Shown in pieces: positions 16,623 through 25,579 of a stretch of 64,000 nt of DNA. Where the stretch lies: positions 4,278,001 through 4,342,000 of the forward strand of contig NZ_JASVWB010000002.1 of assembly GCF_030287445.1 (NCBI RefSeq). The letters run 5' to 3'. The stretch is from Streptomyces sp. ALI-76-A (lineage in GTDB: Bacteria; Actinomycetota; Actinomycetes; Streptomycetales; Streptomycetaceae). The notes under the pieces are model-generated. The model saw nothing but the letters and a program-made list of their open reading frames with translations, made no database searches and was not told the origin of the DNA. The position numbers and the translations under genes are program-made. The number at the start of each line of letters is the position of its first letter. Positions within the stretch are counted from its first letter, which is position 1.

Positions 16623-17008
16623 GAGCAGGTGGTGCAACACCTTCGAGTGTGCCCTGCCTGCACTGACAACGCCCGACGGGTCCCGTGAAGACGGGAGCCC
16701 CTCTGACCAGGGGTTACCGCGTCCGCCGATAGCGACCGTTCTTTGAGAAGTGAACAGAGTGCCTGAGGTAGACCGCCCCACCTCTGCGGCAAGAGGGCGG
16801 CGTGCGCGGGTTCTGTCCCGCGTGCGAGTACAGCGCGACTCGACCTTTCCGCAGCTCATCTGCTGCGGCCGGTTGCCTCCGCTGCTCGTCTCGTACGAGC
16901 AGCGCTGAGGGGAGCCGGATCTACCGACTTCAACGGCGCGCGGCCCCGGTGCTCGAACACCGGGGCCGCTGTTCGGGCCGTTCCACCTGCAAGGGAGAAC
17001 ACGACCCA
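16623..17008 (+). promoter_or_regulatory. Leader of the transfer operon
   Basis: Non-coding by my reading. A perfect 12-bp hairpin (16940-16951 and 16958-16969, loop CTCGAA) lies 40 bp before the DUF6284 start and could be an attenuator. A 49-codon GTG frame at 16761-16910 (VPEVDRPTSAARGRR...) has only a weak ribosome site and is left uncalled. Confidence 0.5.
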
Positions 17009-17272
17009 ATGGACCACATCGTTACTGTTCAGGACGCTGTTACCGCGTTCGCCGACTTCATGGAGCCGACGGACGCGGAGCTGGAGGCCATCGAGCGCGA
17101 GATGCCCGTCATCCGCGCGGAGCTGGACCTGCTGGACGCGCAGATCATCGTCATCGACCGCACCCCGACCGAGCTGGACGTCCGGCGTATCCGTCGGGCC
17201 CGCCGCCGGGTCCTGGCCGCCCACCGCGACCAGCTCAACGGCACGGCCGGCCAGTCGGGCGGTGCCGCATGA
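17009..17272 (+). CDS. DUF6284 family protein
   Basis: 87 residues. MDHIVTVQDAVTAFADFMEPTDAELEAIEREMP is characteristic of the DUF6284 proteins that open the transfer operon of many Streptomyces AICEs (recall). Acidic N-terminal half, Arg-rich middle (RRIRRARRRV). ATG 17009 follows AAGGGAGA. Its stop overlaps the next start (ATGA). Function unknown. Confidence 0.8.
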   Translation: MDHIVTVQDAVTAFADFMEPTDAELEAIEREMPVIRAELDLLDAQIIVIDRTPTELDVRRIRRARRRVLAAHRDQLNGTAGQSGGAA

Positions 17273-17802
17273 TCCGCCTCACCACAACCGCGCGGCTGGC
17301 CCGGCTGGAAGCCGACGCGGACGCGGCAGCCGAATCCGCCCGTGCAGCCTGTGGTGCGGCGGCCGAGGCGTTCGGCCGGCACGTGCGGGAGCTGTACGCC
17401 GCCACGGACCGCGCGGAGCGTGCCGAGGCCACCACCACCGAGGTGGGCGCGATCCTCAAGCAGGCCATGCGGGAGCTGTCCGCCGCGCAGCAGGAACTCC
17501 TGTTGAAGGACATCGAACTCCGTCGCCTGCGCGAGGAACTGCGGTGCGGCCCGGTGGACGGGGACTCGCTCACGGTGCTGCTGCACCACGGCGAGCCGCA
17601 GGCCGTCTACGGCTCCCGTGAGGACGCGCGCGCCGACACCGCCACGCACGGGTTCCCGGCGGATCACGTGTGGAAGCGGTGCGATGAACGTCCGGCCGCC
17701 GCGTTCACGTGGCGGTGTGAGGCGTTCATCTACAACGCCGCCTCCAACGGATTCCACCGTGCCGACCCCGCCGTTCCAAGGGCGTTGGGGGGTGCGGCGT
17801 GA
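17269..17802 (+). CDS. Coiled-coil protein of AICE transfer operon
   Basis: 177 residues, family not recognised. Residues 1-95 are Ala/Glu/Arg-rich with heptad character (coiled coil); residues 100-177 form a separate small domain with conserved-looking Trp and Cys (HVWKRCDERPAAAFTWRCEAFIY). Overlaps both neighbours by 4 nt (ATGA, GTGA), so it belongs to one translationally coupled operon. Confidence 0.75.
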   Translation: MIRLTTTARLARLEADADAAAESARAACGAAAEAFGRHVRELYAATDRAERAEATTTEVGAILKQAMRELSAAQQELLLKDIELRRLREELRCGPVDGDSLTVLLHHGEPQAVYGSREDARADTATHGFPADHVWKRCDERPAAAFTWRCEAFIYNAASNGFHRADPAVPRALGGAA

Positions 17803-18776
17803 ACAGTGTTCAGACGCGTTCAGCGGAGCGCGCGCTGTCGGGCGGCACGTGGTTGATCGTGTGCGGCGCGATGCTGTATTCGATCCTCACGGTGACGCCG
17901 TTGATGGCGGAGCACACGGTGGAGGAGTGGGACTGGACGGCGCCGATCCTCCCGCTCGTGGTGGACGCCGCCGTGGTCATCGTCGTCAAGCTCGATGACG
18001 TGCTCGCTCGCCTCGGTGGGCACGGCGGACGCTGGCCGATCGTGCTGCGGTGGATGACCGGGCTCATGACGCTCGCCCTCAACACCGCCGACTCCGCACT
18101 GGAGAAAGACCTGGTGGGCGTGGCGGTCCACTCGGTGGCGCCGCTGCTTTTGATCGTCACAGCGGAGACCAGCCTCGCCTACCGGCGCGCTATCGCCGCA
18201 GCGGTGGCCGCGCTGGAAGCTGACCAGCAGGCCGAGCGGGAGCGGCGCGAGCAGGCGGCCCGCGAGCGGGAGCAGCGGGCCCGTGCCGAGGCGCGGGAGG
18301 AACGCGAGCGCGCCGCCGCGCTGGTGCGTGAACAGCGTGAGCACGAAGCCCGCATGGCCCGTGAACAGAGCGAGCGGGAAGCCGCCGCACGGCGTGAGGA
18401 ACGCGAGCGCGAGCAGGCCCGCGAGCAAGCCGAACGGGCGGAGCGTGAACGCCGCGAGTACGAGCGTGAACAGCGTGAGCGGGAGCGTGAACACCGTGAA
18501 CGGGAGACCGCCGAACGCGCCGAACGCGAGCGGCAGGCGCGGGAGGAGCGGGCCGCCCGTGAACGCGCCGCGCTGCTGTCCGGCGGGCCCGTGAACGAGA
18601 AACTGCCCGAGGACGACGCGCGCGCCATCGTGGCCGCCGCTCACGCGGAGGGCATGTCGGTGCGCACGGCAGCCGAGTTGTGCGGCTGGTCGGTGGGCTG
18701 GGTCTCCACCCGGTACGCCGAACTGCGTGGGCCCGTCAACGGCGTGCCGGTTGATCTGGCCGGCATGGGCCACTGA
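17799..18776 (+). CDS. DUF2637 membrane protein (Spd-like) with coiled coil
   Basis: 325 residues from GTG 17799. Four membrane helices in residues 15-130 (GTWLIVCGAMLYSILTVTPL, LPLVVDAAVVIVV, VLRWMTGLMTLAL, VAPLLLIVTAE) form the DUF2637 domain found in Spd/Tra regions. Residues ~145-265 are an uninterrupted Arg/Glu-rich coiled coil, and the last 50 contain a helix-turn-helix-like segment (VRTAAELCGWSVGWVSTRYAEL). It may link the membrane to DNA during plasmid spreading (inference). Confidence 0.82.
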   Translation: MNSVQTRSAERALSGGTWLIVCGAMLYSILTVTPLMAEHTVEEWDWTAPILPLVVDAAVVIVVKLDDVLARLGGHGGRWPIVLRWMTGLMTLALNTADSALEKDLVGVAVHSVAPLLLIVTAETSLAYRRAIAAAVAALEADQQAERERREQAAREREQRARAEAREERERAAALVREQREHEARMAREQSEREAAARREEREREQAREQAERAERERREYEREQREREREHRERETAERAERERQAREERAARERAALLSGGPVNEKLPEDDARAIVAAAHAEGMSVRTAAELCGWSVGWVSTRYAELRGPVNGVPVDLAGMGH

Positions 18777-19135
18777 TGCCCACCGCCTCTACCGCCGGGA
18801 CGCTGCCCGTGTACCGGTGGCGCCTCGCGCCGGACGGTCTGGCCACCCGCCGACAGCTCCGCGCCATGGGGCTGCGCCCGGGTGGTCAGGACGTGGCCGC
18901 CGAACTCCAGCGCCCCCGCCGACGACGCGGCCCGCTGGTCGCCTACCTGTACCGCATCGAGCACGCGAAACCGGTCCGGCCGATGACCCCGGCCCGCCGG
19001 GCGGCACTCGCCCGCGCGAACCGCGCCCGGCGCACCTGCCCCGCCTGCCGGCGTGATGCCGGATACGTCATCCCCACCTCGCTCGGCGCGTGCGTCCCCT
19101 GCGCCGACTCCACTGTCCCGAGGGAGAAGCCCTGA
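18776..19135 (+). CDS. RRQRL-motif zinc-binding protein
   Basis: 119 residues; overlaps its neighbour as TGATG. The N-terminal half has ATRRQLRAMGLRPGGQD, the motif that names this AICE-specific family. The C-terminal half has two Cys-x2-Cys pairs (CPAC and CVPC), a probable zinc ribbon. Function unknown; always found with tra genes in my recollection. Confidence 0.8.
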   Translation: MPTASTAGTLPVYRWRLAPDGLATRRQLRAMGLRPGGQDVAAELQRPRRRRGPLVAYLYRIEHAKPVRPMTPARRAALARANRARRTCPACRRDAGYVIPTSLGACVPCADSTVPREKP

Positions 19136-19443
19136 TGGCACACCGTGACCCGCCGGGGATCATCGCCCCGCACATACCCGCCGACGCCTACCGCCGCGCC
19201 GAAGCCGCCGGGCAACCGGTCGTCATCGTCGTCCACACCACCGACCACAACGGGCGCCCCCTGCGGCACTACCTGTTCCCTCTCGCCATCGCCGGGGCGG
19301 GCGCGGTGGGGGTGTTCGGCCTGGTGGCCGCGTTCCTCGCCCTGCTCGACTTCGCCGTACACACCGCCGTCGCCATCGGCAGCGTGGCCGGACCGGTCGG
19401 CGTAGGCGGCATCACCCTCCGCATGGCCCGCTCCAAGGACTGA
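19135..19443 (+). CDS. Spd-like membrane protein
   Basis: 102 residues from ATG 19135, overlapping the previous stop. The N-terminal ~45 residues are cytoplasmic-looking (IIAPHIPADAYRRAEAAGQP). Residues 48-92 are hydrophobic with two predicted helices (LFPLAIAGAGAVGVFGLVAAF; AVAIGSVAGPVGVGGI). Resembles the spread proteins that help intramycelial transfer in Streptomyces. Last gene before the traSA leader. Confidence 0.75.
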   Translation: MAHRDPPGIIAPHIPADAYRRAEAAGQPVVIVVHTTDHNGRPLRHYLFPLAIAGAGAVGVFGLVAAFLALLDFAVHTAVAIGSVAGPVGVGGITLRMARSKD

Positions 19444-19813
19444 CCGAGACGGCGCCCGCCGCGGCGCGTCATCGGCTCTCGATCGCTCCGGAAAGAACCG
19501 GGAGCCGTAGGCGGCCCACAGGGCGCCCGGACCCCCTCGCGTGAGGGGTGAGAACCCCCGTCCCGCGCACGGCCGTTCAGGGGCCCGCGAGGGGGTTGCA
19601 CGGCCCTGTTTTCCGGCGCCCTACGCGCGCGTGCGCGTAGGGCCCCCACCCTCCCCATCGCTCAACTCTGCAACTTCGCAGGTCACAGGCGGTTGCAGGG
19701 GTTCAACCGGTGCCCTCGGCGCAACCGACGGCACCGCTCCCTGCAACTCGGGCGGGCCGGTGCGCCATGCGACGGCGCACCGGCCCTCATCCACGGTCTT
19801 GGAGGACCCTTTC
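19444..19813 (+). promoter_or_regulatory. Structured leader of traSA
   Basis: 370 bp without a credible gene. Four inverted repeats follow one another: CCCCTC/GAGGGG near 19534-19549; an 11-bp stem at 19618-19628/19633-19643; GTTGCAGGG/CCCTGCAAC at 19692-19700/19739-19747, enclosing GGTGCC/GGCACC; and a perfect 13-bp stem at 19754-19766/19774-19786. The last is 27 bp before the traSA start. The region could hold an attenuator and/or the clt transfer site. Confidence 0.55.
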
Positions 19814-21655
19814 GTGGACTGGAAACAAGCATGGTCGACCACCACCAACACCACCAACAGCGCGCTGGATTCGCTCGCGCCCGTCTGTGTTCCGTTCGCT
19901 GCCCGATGGGACCTGGAAGCGGACCGGCGGAACAAGCTACGCACGCCTGAGCACTTGAAGGCGCTCATGGCCGCGCAGAAGGAGCACAACGCCGCGCGGT
20001 CCACGAGCGCCACCGCCAAGTCGCAGCAGCTCACCGCGCGCGCCGCGTCGAACAACCCGTTCGCGGCCGGTCGTCGGGCGGCTCGGGTGGCGAGCAAGGC
20101 AGCCGCGCGGCACGAGCGGGACACGCGCGCCAAGCTCAAGGCGGCCCGGGTGAACTACCCGAGCACGCTCAAGGCGCGGGCGATTCAGGCGCACAGCGTG
20201 CACGCCGTGCCCACGGTCATCACGTCCGTGGTCATGTCCGCCTCCAACTTGACGCTGTGGCCAGCCGCCACATCGGCCGCGCTGATCGGCGCGAACGCCG
20301 CCGCTCTCGCCCTCGGCCGGCGCAAGCTCCGGCTGCCGGTGGATGAGTCGGTCTCGTTGGAAGAGCGTCAGCTCATGAAACGTCTCGACCCGTCGTATTG
20401 GGTCGCGCACGCCCCGGACCGTGGTCTGTCCGGCACGGTCACGACGCCTCCCGCGATGGAGGCGGGCGGTATCCGGTGTGAGGTCCGCCTGGACGGGACG
20501 TGGACGGTCAAGACGCTCGCGGACAAGGCCGACTCCATCCGTGCGCTGCTCGGTGCCCGCACCGCGCTGCGCATACGGATCACCTCGGCCTCACGAGGCG
20601 GGTGGGCCGTCATCACGCTGGCCACCCGGTCGGCAGCCGCGGGCGTCTCCTCACTGTGGACCCCGGACCGCATCCCAACTGATCCCACCGTGATGAGCCT
20701 CGCTCTGGACACCGAGACCGGCGATGAGGTCCTGATCCCGTTCGACGAACGGCTGTTGGTGTCCGGCGCGTCCGGCACCGGCAAGTCCTGGTCCTTCCGC
20801 CCACTCATGGCCACCGCCCACCTGCGCGGAGACCTGCTGCTCATCGACGGCAAGGGCGAAGAGGCAAACATCTGGGAATCCGCGTGCCGCGTCGCCGTGG
20901 AGCGCGAGGAAATCACGGACGCGGTGGACGACGCGCACGCAGAGATGACCCGCCGCAAGGCCGACATGAAGCAGCGCGGCATCTCGGTCTGGGACGGACG
21001 TCAGCTCACCGTGGTCGTGGACGAGGGGCAGGTGGTCCTTGCCCTGATCAGCAAGGACAAGGACCGGCTGCAACGGCTGATCGAGCTGTCCTCGCTCGGT
21101 CGCTCGCGCGGGGTCGTCCTGTGGTGGGCGACCCAGTATCCGCTGACCGATGGCGGGGCGCCGGGCGTGCACAAGCTGATCGCACCCAACCTGCTCACCA
21201 GGTTCTCGCTGCGAGTGGCCGGCACGACGCAAGCGCAGGTCGCGCTGGATGACTGCGCGCACTACGCCCCGCACCAGATCCCGGAGGGCCGCGAGTACCG
21301 GGGGCACGGCTACCTCAAGGGCTACGGGCCGCGCATGCTCCGCACCTGGACCCTGGACGACGCGGGCGTACGCGCACTGCCCAAATCCATCTGGACCCCC
21401 GAGCAGACGAGCGGCGGACAGGCGCCGCGCTCGCTGCACTTGGTCAAGGAGCCCGCCGCACCGGCCGGCGCGGCGACCAACCGGGACAAGGTGCTGGCAG
21501 CCGTGCAGGCAGGGGCGCGGACTGCCAAGGACGTGGCCGACCGGACGGGGCTGAACAAGGGCACCGTCTCCCGCGAGATCCGGGCCCTGACCGCCGACGG
21601 AGCCGTGCACCGGACCGCTGATGGTCGGCTCCTGCCCGGCCAGCAAGCGGCCTGA
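19814..21655 (+). CDS. FtsK/SpoIIIE-type DNA translocase TraSA
   Basis: 613 residues from GTG 19814, after GGAGGA. Hexameric ATPase that moves double-stranded element DNA between mycelia. A membrane region lies at ~130-165 (VPTVITSVVMSASNLTLW...). Walker A is SGASGTGKS (~residues 317-325); Walker B is TVVVDEGQ (~400). The C-terminal ~65 residues form a winged helix (GARTAKDVADRTGLNKGTVSREIRAL), the part that recognises clt repeats in TraB. This is the only conjugation protein needed in this system, in contrast to relaxase-type conjugation. Confidence 0.93.
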   Translation: MDWKQAWSTTTNTTNSALDSLAPVCVPFAARWDLEADRRNKLRTPEHLKALMAAQKEHNAARSTSATAKSQQLTARAASNNPFAAGRRAARVASKAAARHERDTRAKLKAARVNYPSTLKARAIQAHSVHAVPTVITSVVMSASNLTLWPAATSAALIGANAAALALGRRKLRLPVDESVSLEERQLMKRLDPSYWVAHAPDRGLSGTVTTPPAMEAGGIRCEVRLDGTWTVKTLADKADSIRALLGARTALRIRITSASRGGWAVITLATRSAAAGVSSLWTPDRIPTDPTVMSLALDTETGDEVLIPFDERLLVSGASGTGKSWSFRPLMATAHLRGDLLLIDGKGEEANIWESACRVAVEREEITDAVDDAHAEMTRRKADMKQRGISVWDGRQLTVVVDEGQVVLALISKDKDRLQRLIELSSLGRSRGVVLWWATQYPLTDGGAPGVHKLIAPNLLTRFSLRVAGTTQAQVALDDCAHYAPHQIPEGREYRGHGYLKGYGPRMLRTWTLDDAGVRALPKSIWTPEQTSGGQAPRSLHLVKEPAAPAGAATNRDKVLAAVQAGARTAKDVADRTGLNKGTVSREIRALTADGAVHRTADGRLLPGQQAA

Positions 21656-21673
21656 ACCCCCGACGCACGAGAA

Positions 21674-21709
21674 CGGCGGCCCCCATCCGACCAAGAACCG
21701 GGGCCGCCG
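21674..21709 (+). terminator. Terminator after traSA
   Basis: CGGCGGCCCC/GGGGCCGCCG 10-bp stem, 16-nt loop, ending the transfer operon before the methyltransferase gene. Confidence 0.7.
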
Positions 21710-21745
21710 CCAATCCAGCACACCTACGAACTGGAGACCTCCAGC

Positions 21746-22477
21746 ATGACCCAACCCACCGGCATCCGGCGAGTGCGCCCGCCGGCCGCATTCGCTGCCG
21801 CCTTCCTGCGCCTGTTCGGCCGACCGCCCCGCCTGCTGGACCTGTACTGCTGCCAGGGCGGCGCCGGCAAAGGCTACGACGACGCCGGGTTCGACGTGAC
21901 CGGCGTCGACAAGGACCCCCAGCCCCGCTACCCGCTCCGCTTCGTCCAGACCGACGCCATCGCCTACGTCCTGGCCCACGGGGCGGAGTTCGACTTCATC
22001 CACGCCTCGCCTCCGTGCCAGCACGACAGTGAGTGCCAGCGCATCCAGGGCAACGCCCACCCCGACCTGATCGCGCCCACCCGCACCGCCCTGGAAGCCA
22101 CCGGGCGCCCGTGGGTGATGGAGAACGTCCGGGGAGCGGCGCCCAAGCTCCGTGAGCCGGTGATGCTGTGCGCGACGATGTTCGGGCTGGACAACTACCG
22201 GCACCGGTACTTCGAGACCGGCGGCGGCTTCACGCTCGAACAGCCCGCGCACACCGTGCACACGGTGCCTCAGGCGAAGATGGGCCGACCCGTACCGCCC
22301 GGCCACTACGGGCAGTTCGTCGGCAACTTTTCCGGCGTCCCCCTCGCCCGCCGCGTGCTTGAGGTGCCGTGGATGAACCGGGACGGCATCCGCGAGTGCA
22401 TCCCGCCCGCCTACGCCCGCCACATCGGCACCGCTGCCCTAACCTCCCTCACCCCGGCGCTGGGGGTAGCCGCATGA
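21746..22477 (+). CDS. DNA cytosine-5 methyltransferase, small orphan type
   Basis: 243 residues. C5-methyltransferase motifs in order: I (LLDLYCCQGGAGKGYDDAGF), IV with the catalytic Cys (HASPPCQHDS), VI (WVMENVRGA) and VIII-like (YRHRYFETGG). The target-recognition region is very short, as in phage and AICE enzymes. It may mask element DNA from host restriction or from the Mrr-like nuclease in the same element (inference). Its stop overlaps the prim-pol start (ATGA). Confidence 0.87.
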   Translation: MTQPTGIRRVRPPAAFAAAFLRLFGRPPRLLDLYCCQGGAGKGYDDAGFDVTGVDKDPQPRYPLRFVQTDAIAYVLAHGAEFDFIHASPPCQHDSECQRIQGNAHPDLIAPTRTALEATGRPWVMENVRGAAPKLREPVMLCATMFGLDNYRHRYFETGGGFTLEQPAHTVHTVPQAKMGRPVPPGHYGQFVGNFSGVPLARRVLEVPWMNRDGIRECIPPAYARHIGTAALTSLTPALGVAA

Positions 22478-23307
22478 GCGCCCACCTGGCAACGGCCCTC
22501 AGCCTCGCGGCCCACGGCATGCCCGTACTGCCGTTACGAGCAGGAAAGGTGCCCTTCGGGAACTGCCCGGCCTGCACCAAGAACGCGTGCGGCGGCCGGC
22601 CGAACATGAAGACCCCCGGCCCCTGCACCTGCCCCGCCCCGTGCCACGGATGGGCCGCCGCCACCACCGACCCCAGCGTCATCGACTCCGCGCCGTGGGC
22701 GCGGGCATGGCGGGAGGCTGCGGGCGTGGCCTACCACCCCGGCGGCGCCGGTCTCACCGTCGTAGATCTCGACAACGCTCAAGCCATCACGTGGGCTCGC
22801 GAGAGCCTGCCCACCACGCGGACGGTTCCTACGACCCGGGGTGAGCACTGGATCTACCGGGGCGCCATGCAGGGCGCCAACGGCGTACGGCCCGGCGTCG
22901 ACATCAAGTCGACCATGGCCTATGCCCGGTGGCTCGGACCCGGCACCGGCACCATGGCGCCCCTGCCCAACGTCGTCCGAGCCCTGACCGTGAAGGAGCC
23001 GGCCCCGGCCCGGCCGGTGTCCGTCGCGGTGCCCAGGTCGAGCGCGAGCGGGGTGTGCCCGCACCGCACGCCGACCTATCTGGACCGTGGCATTGCCATG
23101 GCGGAGCAGCGCATCACCGAGGCCCGGGAGGCGGTGCACGCGACCGTCTACCGGACGTTCCTCGCCGTGCTGTCCACGCACGGCCGGTGCGGCTGCCTGA
23201 CCGAGAAGCACACCGCGCGCCTGTTCACCGCCGCTCAGGCCAAGGGCGAGTCGCCCCGGCACTGCACGGACGCGTGGACCAACGCCCTGACCACGTTGGG
23301 ACTGTAG
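22474..23307 (+). CDS. Bifunctional DNA primase/polymerase (prim-pol)
   Basis: 277 residues from ATG 22474. Archaeo-eukaryotic primase fold: LATALSLAAHGMPVLPLRAGKVP start, a cysteine cluster (CPACTKNACGG, CTCPAPCHGW), the catalytic acidic pair in LTVVDLDN and the strand TTRGEHWIYRG. Used for priming and replication in prim-pol-type AICEs. The C-terminal ~70 residues are helical. Next gene follows within 3 bp. Confidence 0.9.
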   Translation: MSAHLATALSLAAHGMPVLPLRAGKVPFGNCPACTKNACGGRPNMKTPGPCTCPAPCHGWAAATTDPSVIDSAPWARAWREAAGVAYHPGGAGLTVVDLDNAQAITWARESLPTTRTVPTTRGEHWIYRGAMQGANGVRPGVDIKSTMAYARWLGPGTGTMAPLPNVVRALTVKEPAPARPVSVAVPRSSASGVCPHRTPTYLDRGIAMAEQRITEAREAVHATVYRTFLAVLSTHGRCGCLTEKHTARLFTAAQAKGESPRHCTDAWTNALTTLGL

Positions 23308-23309
23308 CC

Positions 23310-24791
23310 ATGGCTGAGGACGACAAGACTCCCGCCCGCGAGGTCATCGCGGACTACGCGCAGGAACACTTCCGGTACTTCCGTACCGCTGACGGGACCG
23401 TGTACGCGCAGAAGAAGGGCCACCCCGTGGCCCGCCCCATCCGCTCTCAGGGCACCACGGGCAGCCACCGACAGGAACTCATGGTCGGCCTGTACCGGGA
23501 CGGTCAGGGCGCGTTCAACGGGTCCGCGCTCAAGGAGGCGCTGGACCTGATCGAAGCGCTCGCGCTCACCGAGGATGTGCAGCCCGTGCACATCCGTGTT
23601 GCTCCCGGGTTCGGCGGGGCGACGTGGCTGGACCTGGGACGCGACGACGGCAAGTCCGTCCGCATCCACCCCTCGGGCTGGGACATCCTCACCCCCGACC
23701 CGCGCGAAGTCTGCTGGCGGCGCACCCAGCTCACCGGGGAACTGCCCCTGCCGGTCAAGGACACGGACGGCAAGGGCATCGACCTGCTGATGCGGTTGTG
23801 CAACTTCGCCAACGCCGAGACCGAGTGCCTGGCCATCGTGTGGCTGATCGGCTGCCTCGGACCGTCCGTACCGGTCCCCGCGCCATTCCTCACCGGGCCG
23901 CAGGGCGCGGGCAAGTCCACCGGGGGACGGATGCTCACCCGGATCATCGAGGGGATGAGCGGAGACCTTCGCCGCGCGCCGAAGGATGAGGAAAGCCTGA
24001 TCGCAGCGGTCGCGGCGGGCTGGGTCACCGCCCTGGATAACCTCTCCCACGTGACGCCGGACCTGTCGGACGCGATGTGCTGCATCGTGACCGGAGCCGA
24101 GAGCGTCAAGCGCGCGTTGTTCACCGACGGGGACGTGTTCCGCGTCGGCTACCGCCGGCCCCTGCTCCTCACGGGCATCGACGTCGGGGTCATCCGCCCC
24201 GACCTCGCGGACCGGCTCCTGCCGCTGCGGTTGGAGCGGCCCAAGGTCCGGCGCACCGAGGCGGAGCTGTGGGCGGACTACGCGGAAGTGCTGCCCGTGG
24301 TCCTCGGCTCGCTCCTGGACCTCACGGTCAAGGTCCGCGCCGTGGAGGCGGACACCCCGACGGATCTGCGGATGGCGGACTTCGCCCATCTGTGCGCGCA
24401 GTTCGATGCGGCAACCGGGCTCGGGGCGCTGCCGGCGTATCGGGCGAGTCTGGACGACCTGAACGACGACGTGATCGAGGGGGATCTCCTCGCTCAGACC
24501 GTCCTCCTGCACGCCGAGACCATCGAACCGGGCACGGCGCAGCGGATGACGTCCACCGAGTGGCTCGCGTGCCTCAGCAGCCTCTACAGCAGCGAGGGCA
24601 GCCGCCCGCTGCCCAAGGGGTGGCCCACCACCGGCAAAGTCCTCTCAGACCGCCTCAAGCGCCTCCAGCCCACCCTGGCCGCTCGCCGCGTCGTCGTGGA
24701 GGCGGGCCGCACCAAGACGGGCCGCTACCTCGAAATGACCCGCACTCTCCCACCGGCCCCGACCCCGGACGAACAGACGCGGGCGTTCTGA
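23310..24791 (+). CDS. Replication helicase/ATPase of AICE
   Basis: 493 residues from ATG 23310. Residues ~190-330 are an AAA+/SF3-like ATPase: Walker A FLTGPQGAGKST, acidic motif VTALDNLSH, and an arginine-finger region DVFRVGYRRPLLL. The N-terminal ~150 residues resemble the small domain before helicase in primase-helicase pairs. With prim-pol upstream it forms the replication module; iterons directly downstream are the likely origin. Confidence 0.83.
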   Translation: MAEDDKTPAREVIADYAQEHFRYFRTADGTVYAQKKGHPVARPIRSQGTTGSHRQELMVGLYRDGQGAFNGSALKEALDLIEALALTEDVQPVHIRVAPGFGGATWLDLGRDDGKSVRIHPSGWDILTPDPREVCWRRTQLTGELPLPVKDTDGKGIDLLMRLCNFANAETECLAIVWLIGCLGPSVPVPAPFLTGPQGAGKSTGGRMLTRIIEGMSGDLRRAPKDEESLIAAVAAGWVTALDNLSHVTPDLSDAMCCIVTGAESVKRALFTDGDVFRVGYRRPLLLTGIDVGVIRPDLADRLLPLRLERPKVRRTEAELWADYAEVLPVVLGSLLDLTVKVRAVEADTPTDLRMADFAHLCAQFDAATGLGALPAYRASLDDLNDDVIEGDLLAQTVLLHAETIEPGTAQRMTSTEWLACLSSLYSSEGSRPLPKGWPTTGKVLSDRLKRLQPTLAARRVVVEAGRTKTGRYLEMTRTLPPAPTPDEQTRAF

Positions 24792-24812
24792 CCGCGATCC
24801 CGCAGGCTCAGG

Positions 24813-24850
24813 CGAACAGCAAGAGGAGCACGTGCTCCTCTTGCTGTTCG
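24813..24850. terminator. 38-bp perfect palindrome after the helicase gene
   Basis: Uninterrupted 19+19 inverted repeat centred on GCACGTGC, with no loop, 21 bp after the stop codon. It can act as a terminator; its perfection and closeness to iterons also fit a replication structure. Confidence 0.75.
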
Positions 24851-24956
24851 GCGGAACGCCGCCCGAAGGTCGCGCCGCGCAGCGGCTCCTTCTTCACGCT
24901 TGAAGGCGCACCCAAGTACTACAGGCAGCCCCTTCTTTGTCCTAAGTAGGAAGACG

Positions 24957-25111
24957 CTGCGTCACCCGCGTCACCACGGCCGGAAAACGGCTGCTGACCT
25001 GCAACGACAGCGGTGACGCAGGCGGCATTCGCTGCGTCATCCTGCGTCACCTGCGTCACCTGCGTCACCTGCGTCACCCGGTGACGCAACCGATGACGCG
25101 GCGGTGACGCA
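24957..25111. other. Candidate replication origin (GCGTCAC iterons)
   Basis: Four head-to-tail CTGCGTCAC units at 25042-25077, with further GCGTCAY copies at 24959, 24967 and 25033 and inverted copies (RTGACGC) near 25013, 25081, 25094 and 25104; one more near 25174. They lie between the replication genes and xis, the usual place for oriV in AICEs. Confidence 0.7.
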
Positions 25112-25258
25112 GCCCCGATCCGCCGTGTCACCCAAAACCCCAGGTCAGAGCACCAAATGACGCTGATGGCGCGGGTGACGCAGAAATCCGAGCCTCGGAC
25201 AGACCACGGAGTCCGAGACGCCCCCGAAGCCAAGACGACACAGCCTCCGAGGAACCCC

Positions 25259-25504
25259 ATGAGCCGACCCAGTTCCGCTCAACCCGACCCCCGCACCACC
25301 CTTCGCGGCGGCCTACCCGACCGGTACCTCACCCCCGACGACATCGCCGCGATCTTCGGCGTCCCCCTCGAAACCGTCTACCAGTGGCGCAGGAAGCGCA
25401 CCGGTCCTCCCGGCTTCCGCGTCGGCAAGCACGTCCGCTACGACCCCGCCGAAGTCGGGGCCTACGTCGCTCAGCTCAAGAACGTCGACCGCGTCGCGGC
25501 TTGA
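25259..25504 (+). CDS. xis: Excisionase, AlpA/HTH_17 type
   Basis: 81 residues from ATG 25259 after GAGGAA. A MerR-like winged helix is clear: YLTPDDIAAIFGVPLETVYQWRRKRTGPPGFRVGKHVRYDPAEVGAYVAQL. Such proteins direct Int toward excision and often sit immediately before int. A longer frame to 25157 exists but lacks a ribosome site. Confidence 0.88.
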   Translation: MSRPSSAQPDPRTTLRGGLPDRYLTPDDIAAIFGVPLETVYQWRRKRTGPPGFRVGKHVRYDPAEVGAYVAQLKNVDRVAA

Positions 25505-25522
25505 CGCAACCTCGCACACCGC

Positions 25523-25550
25523 CAGGGGTGGCCGTTCACGGCCACCCCTG
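25523..25550 (+). terminator. Hairpin between xis and int
   Basis: Perfect 12-bp stem (CAGGGGTGGCCG/CGGCCACCCCTG) with a TTCA loop. It could lower int expression relative to xis. Confidence 0.75.
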
Positions 25551-25579
25551 AGCCATGCTGAGAAGGGACTCCGCCTCCG

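Noticed and set aside
16761..16910. 49-codon GTG frame in the transfer leader
   Set aside because: Weak ribosome site, no family resemblance.
23235..24512. 425-codon minus-strand frame opposite the helicase gene
   Set aside because: Antisense of a Walker-motif protein; no recognisable domain.
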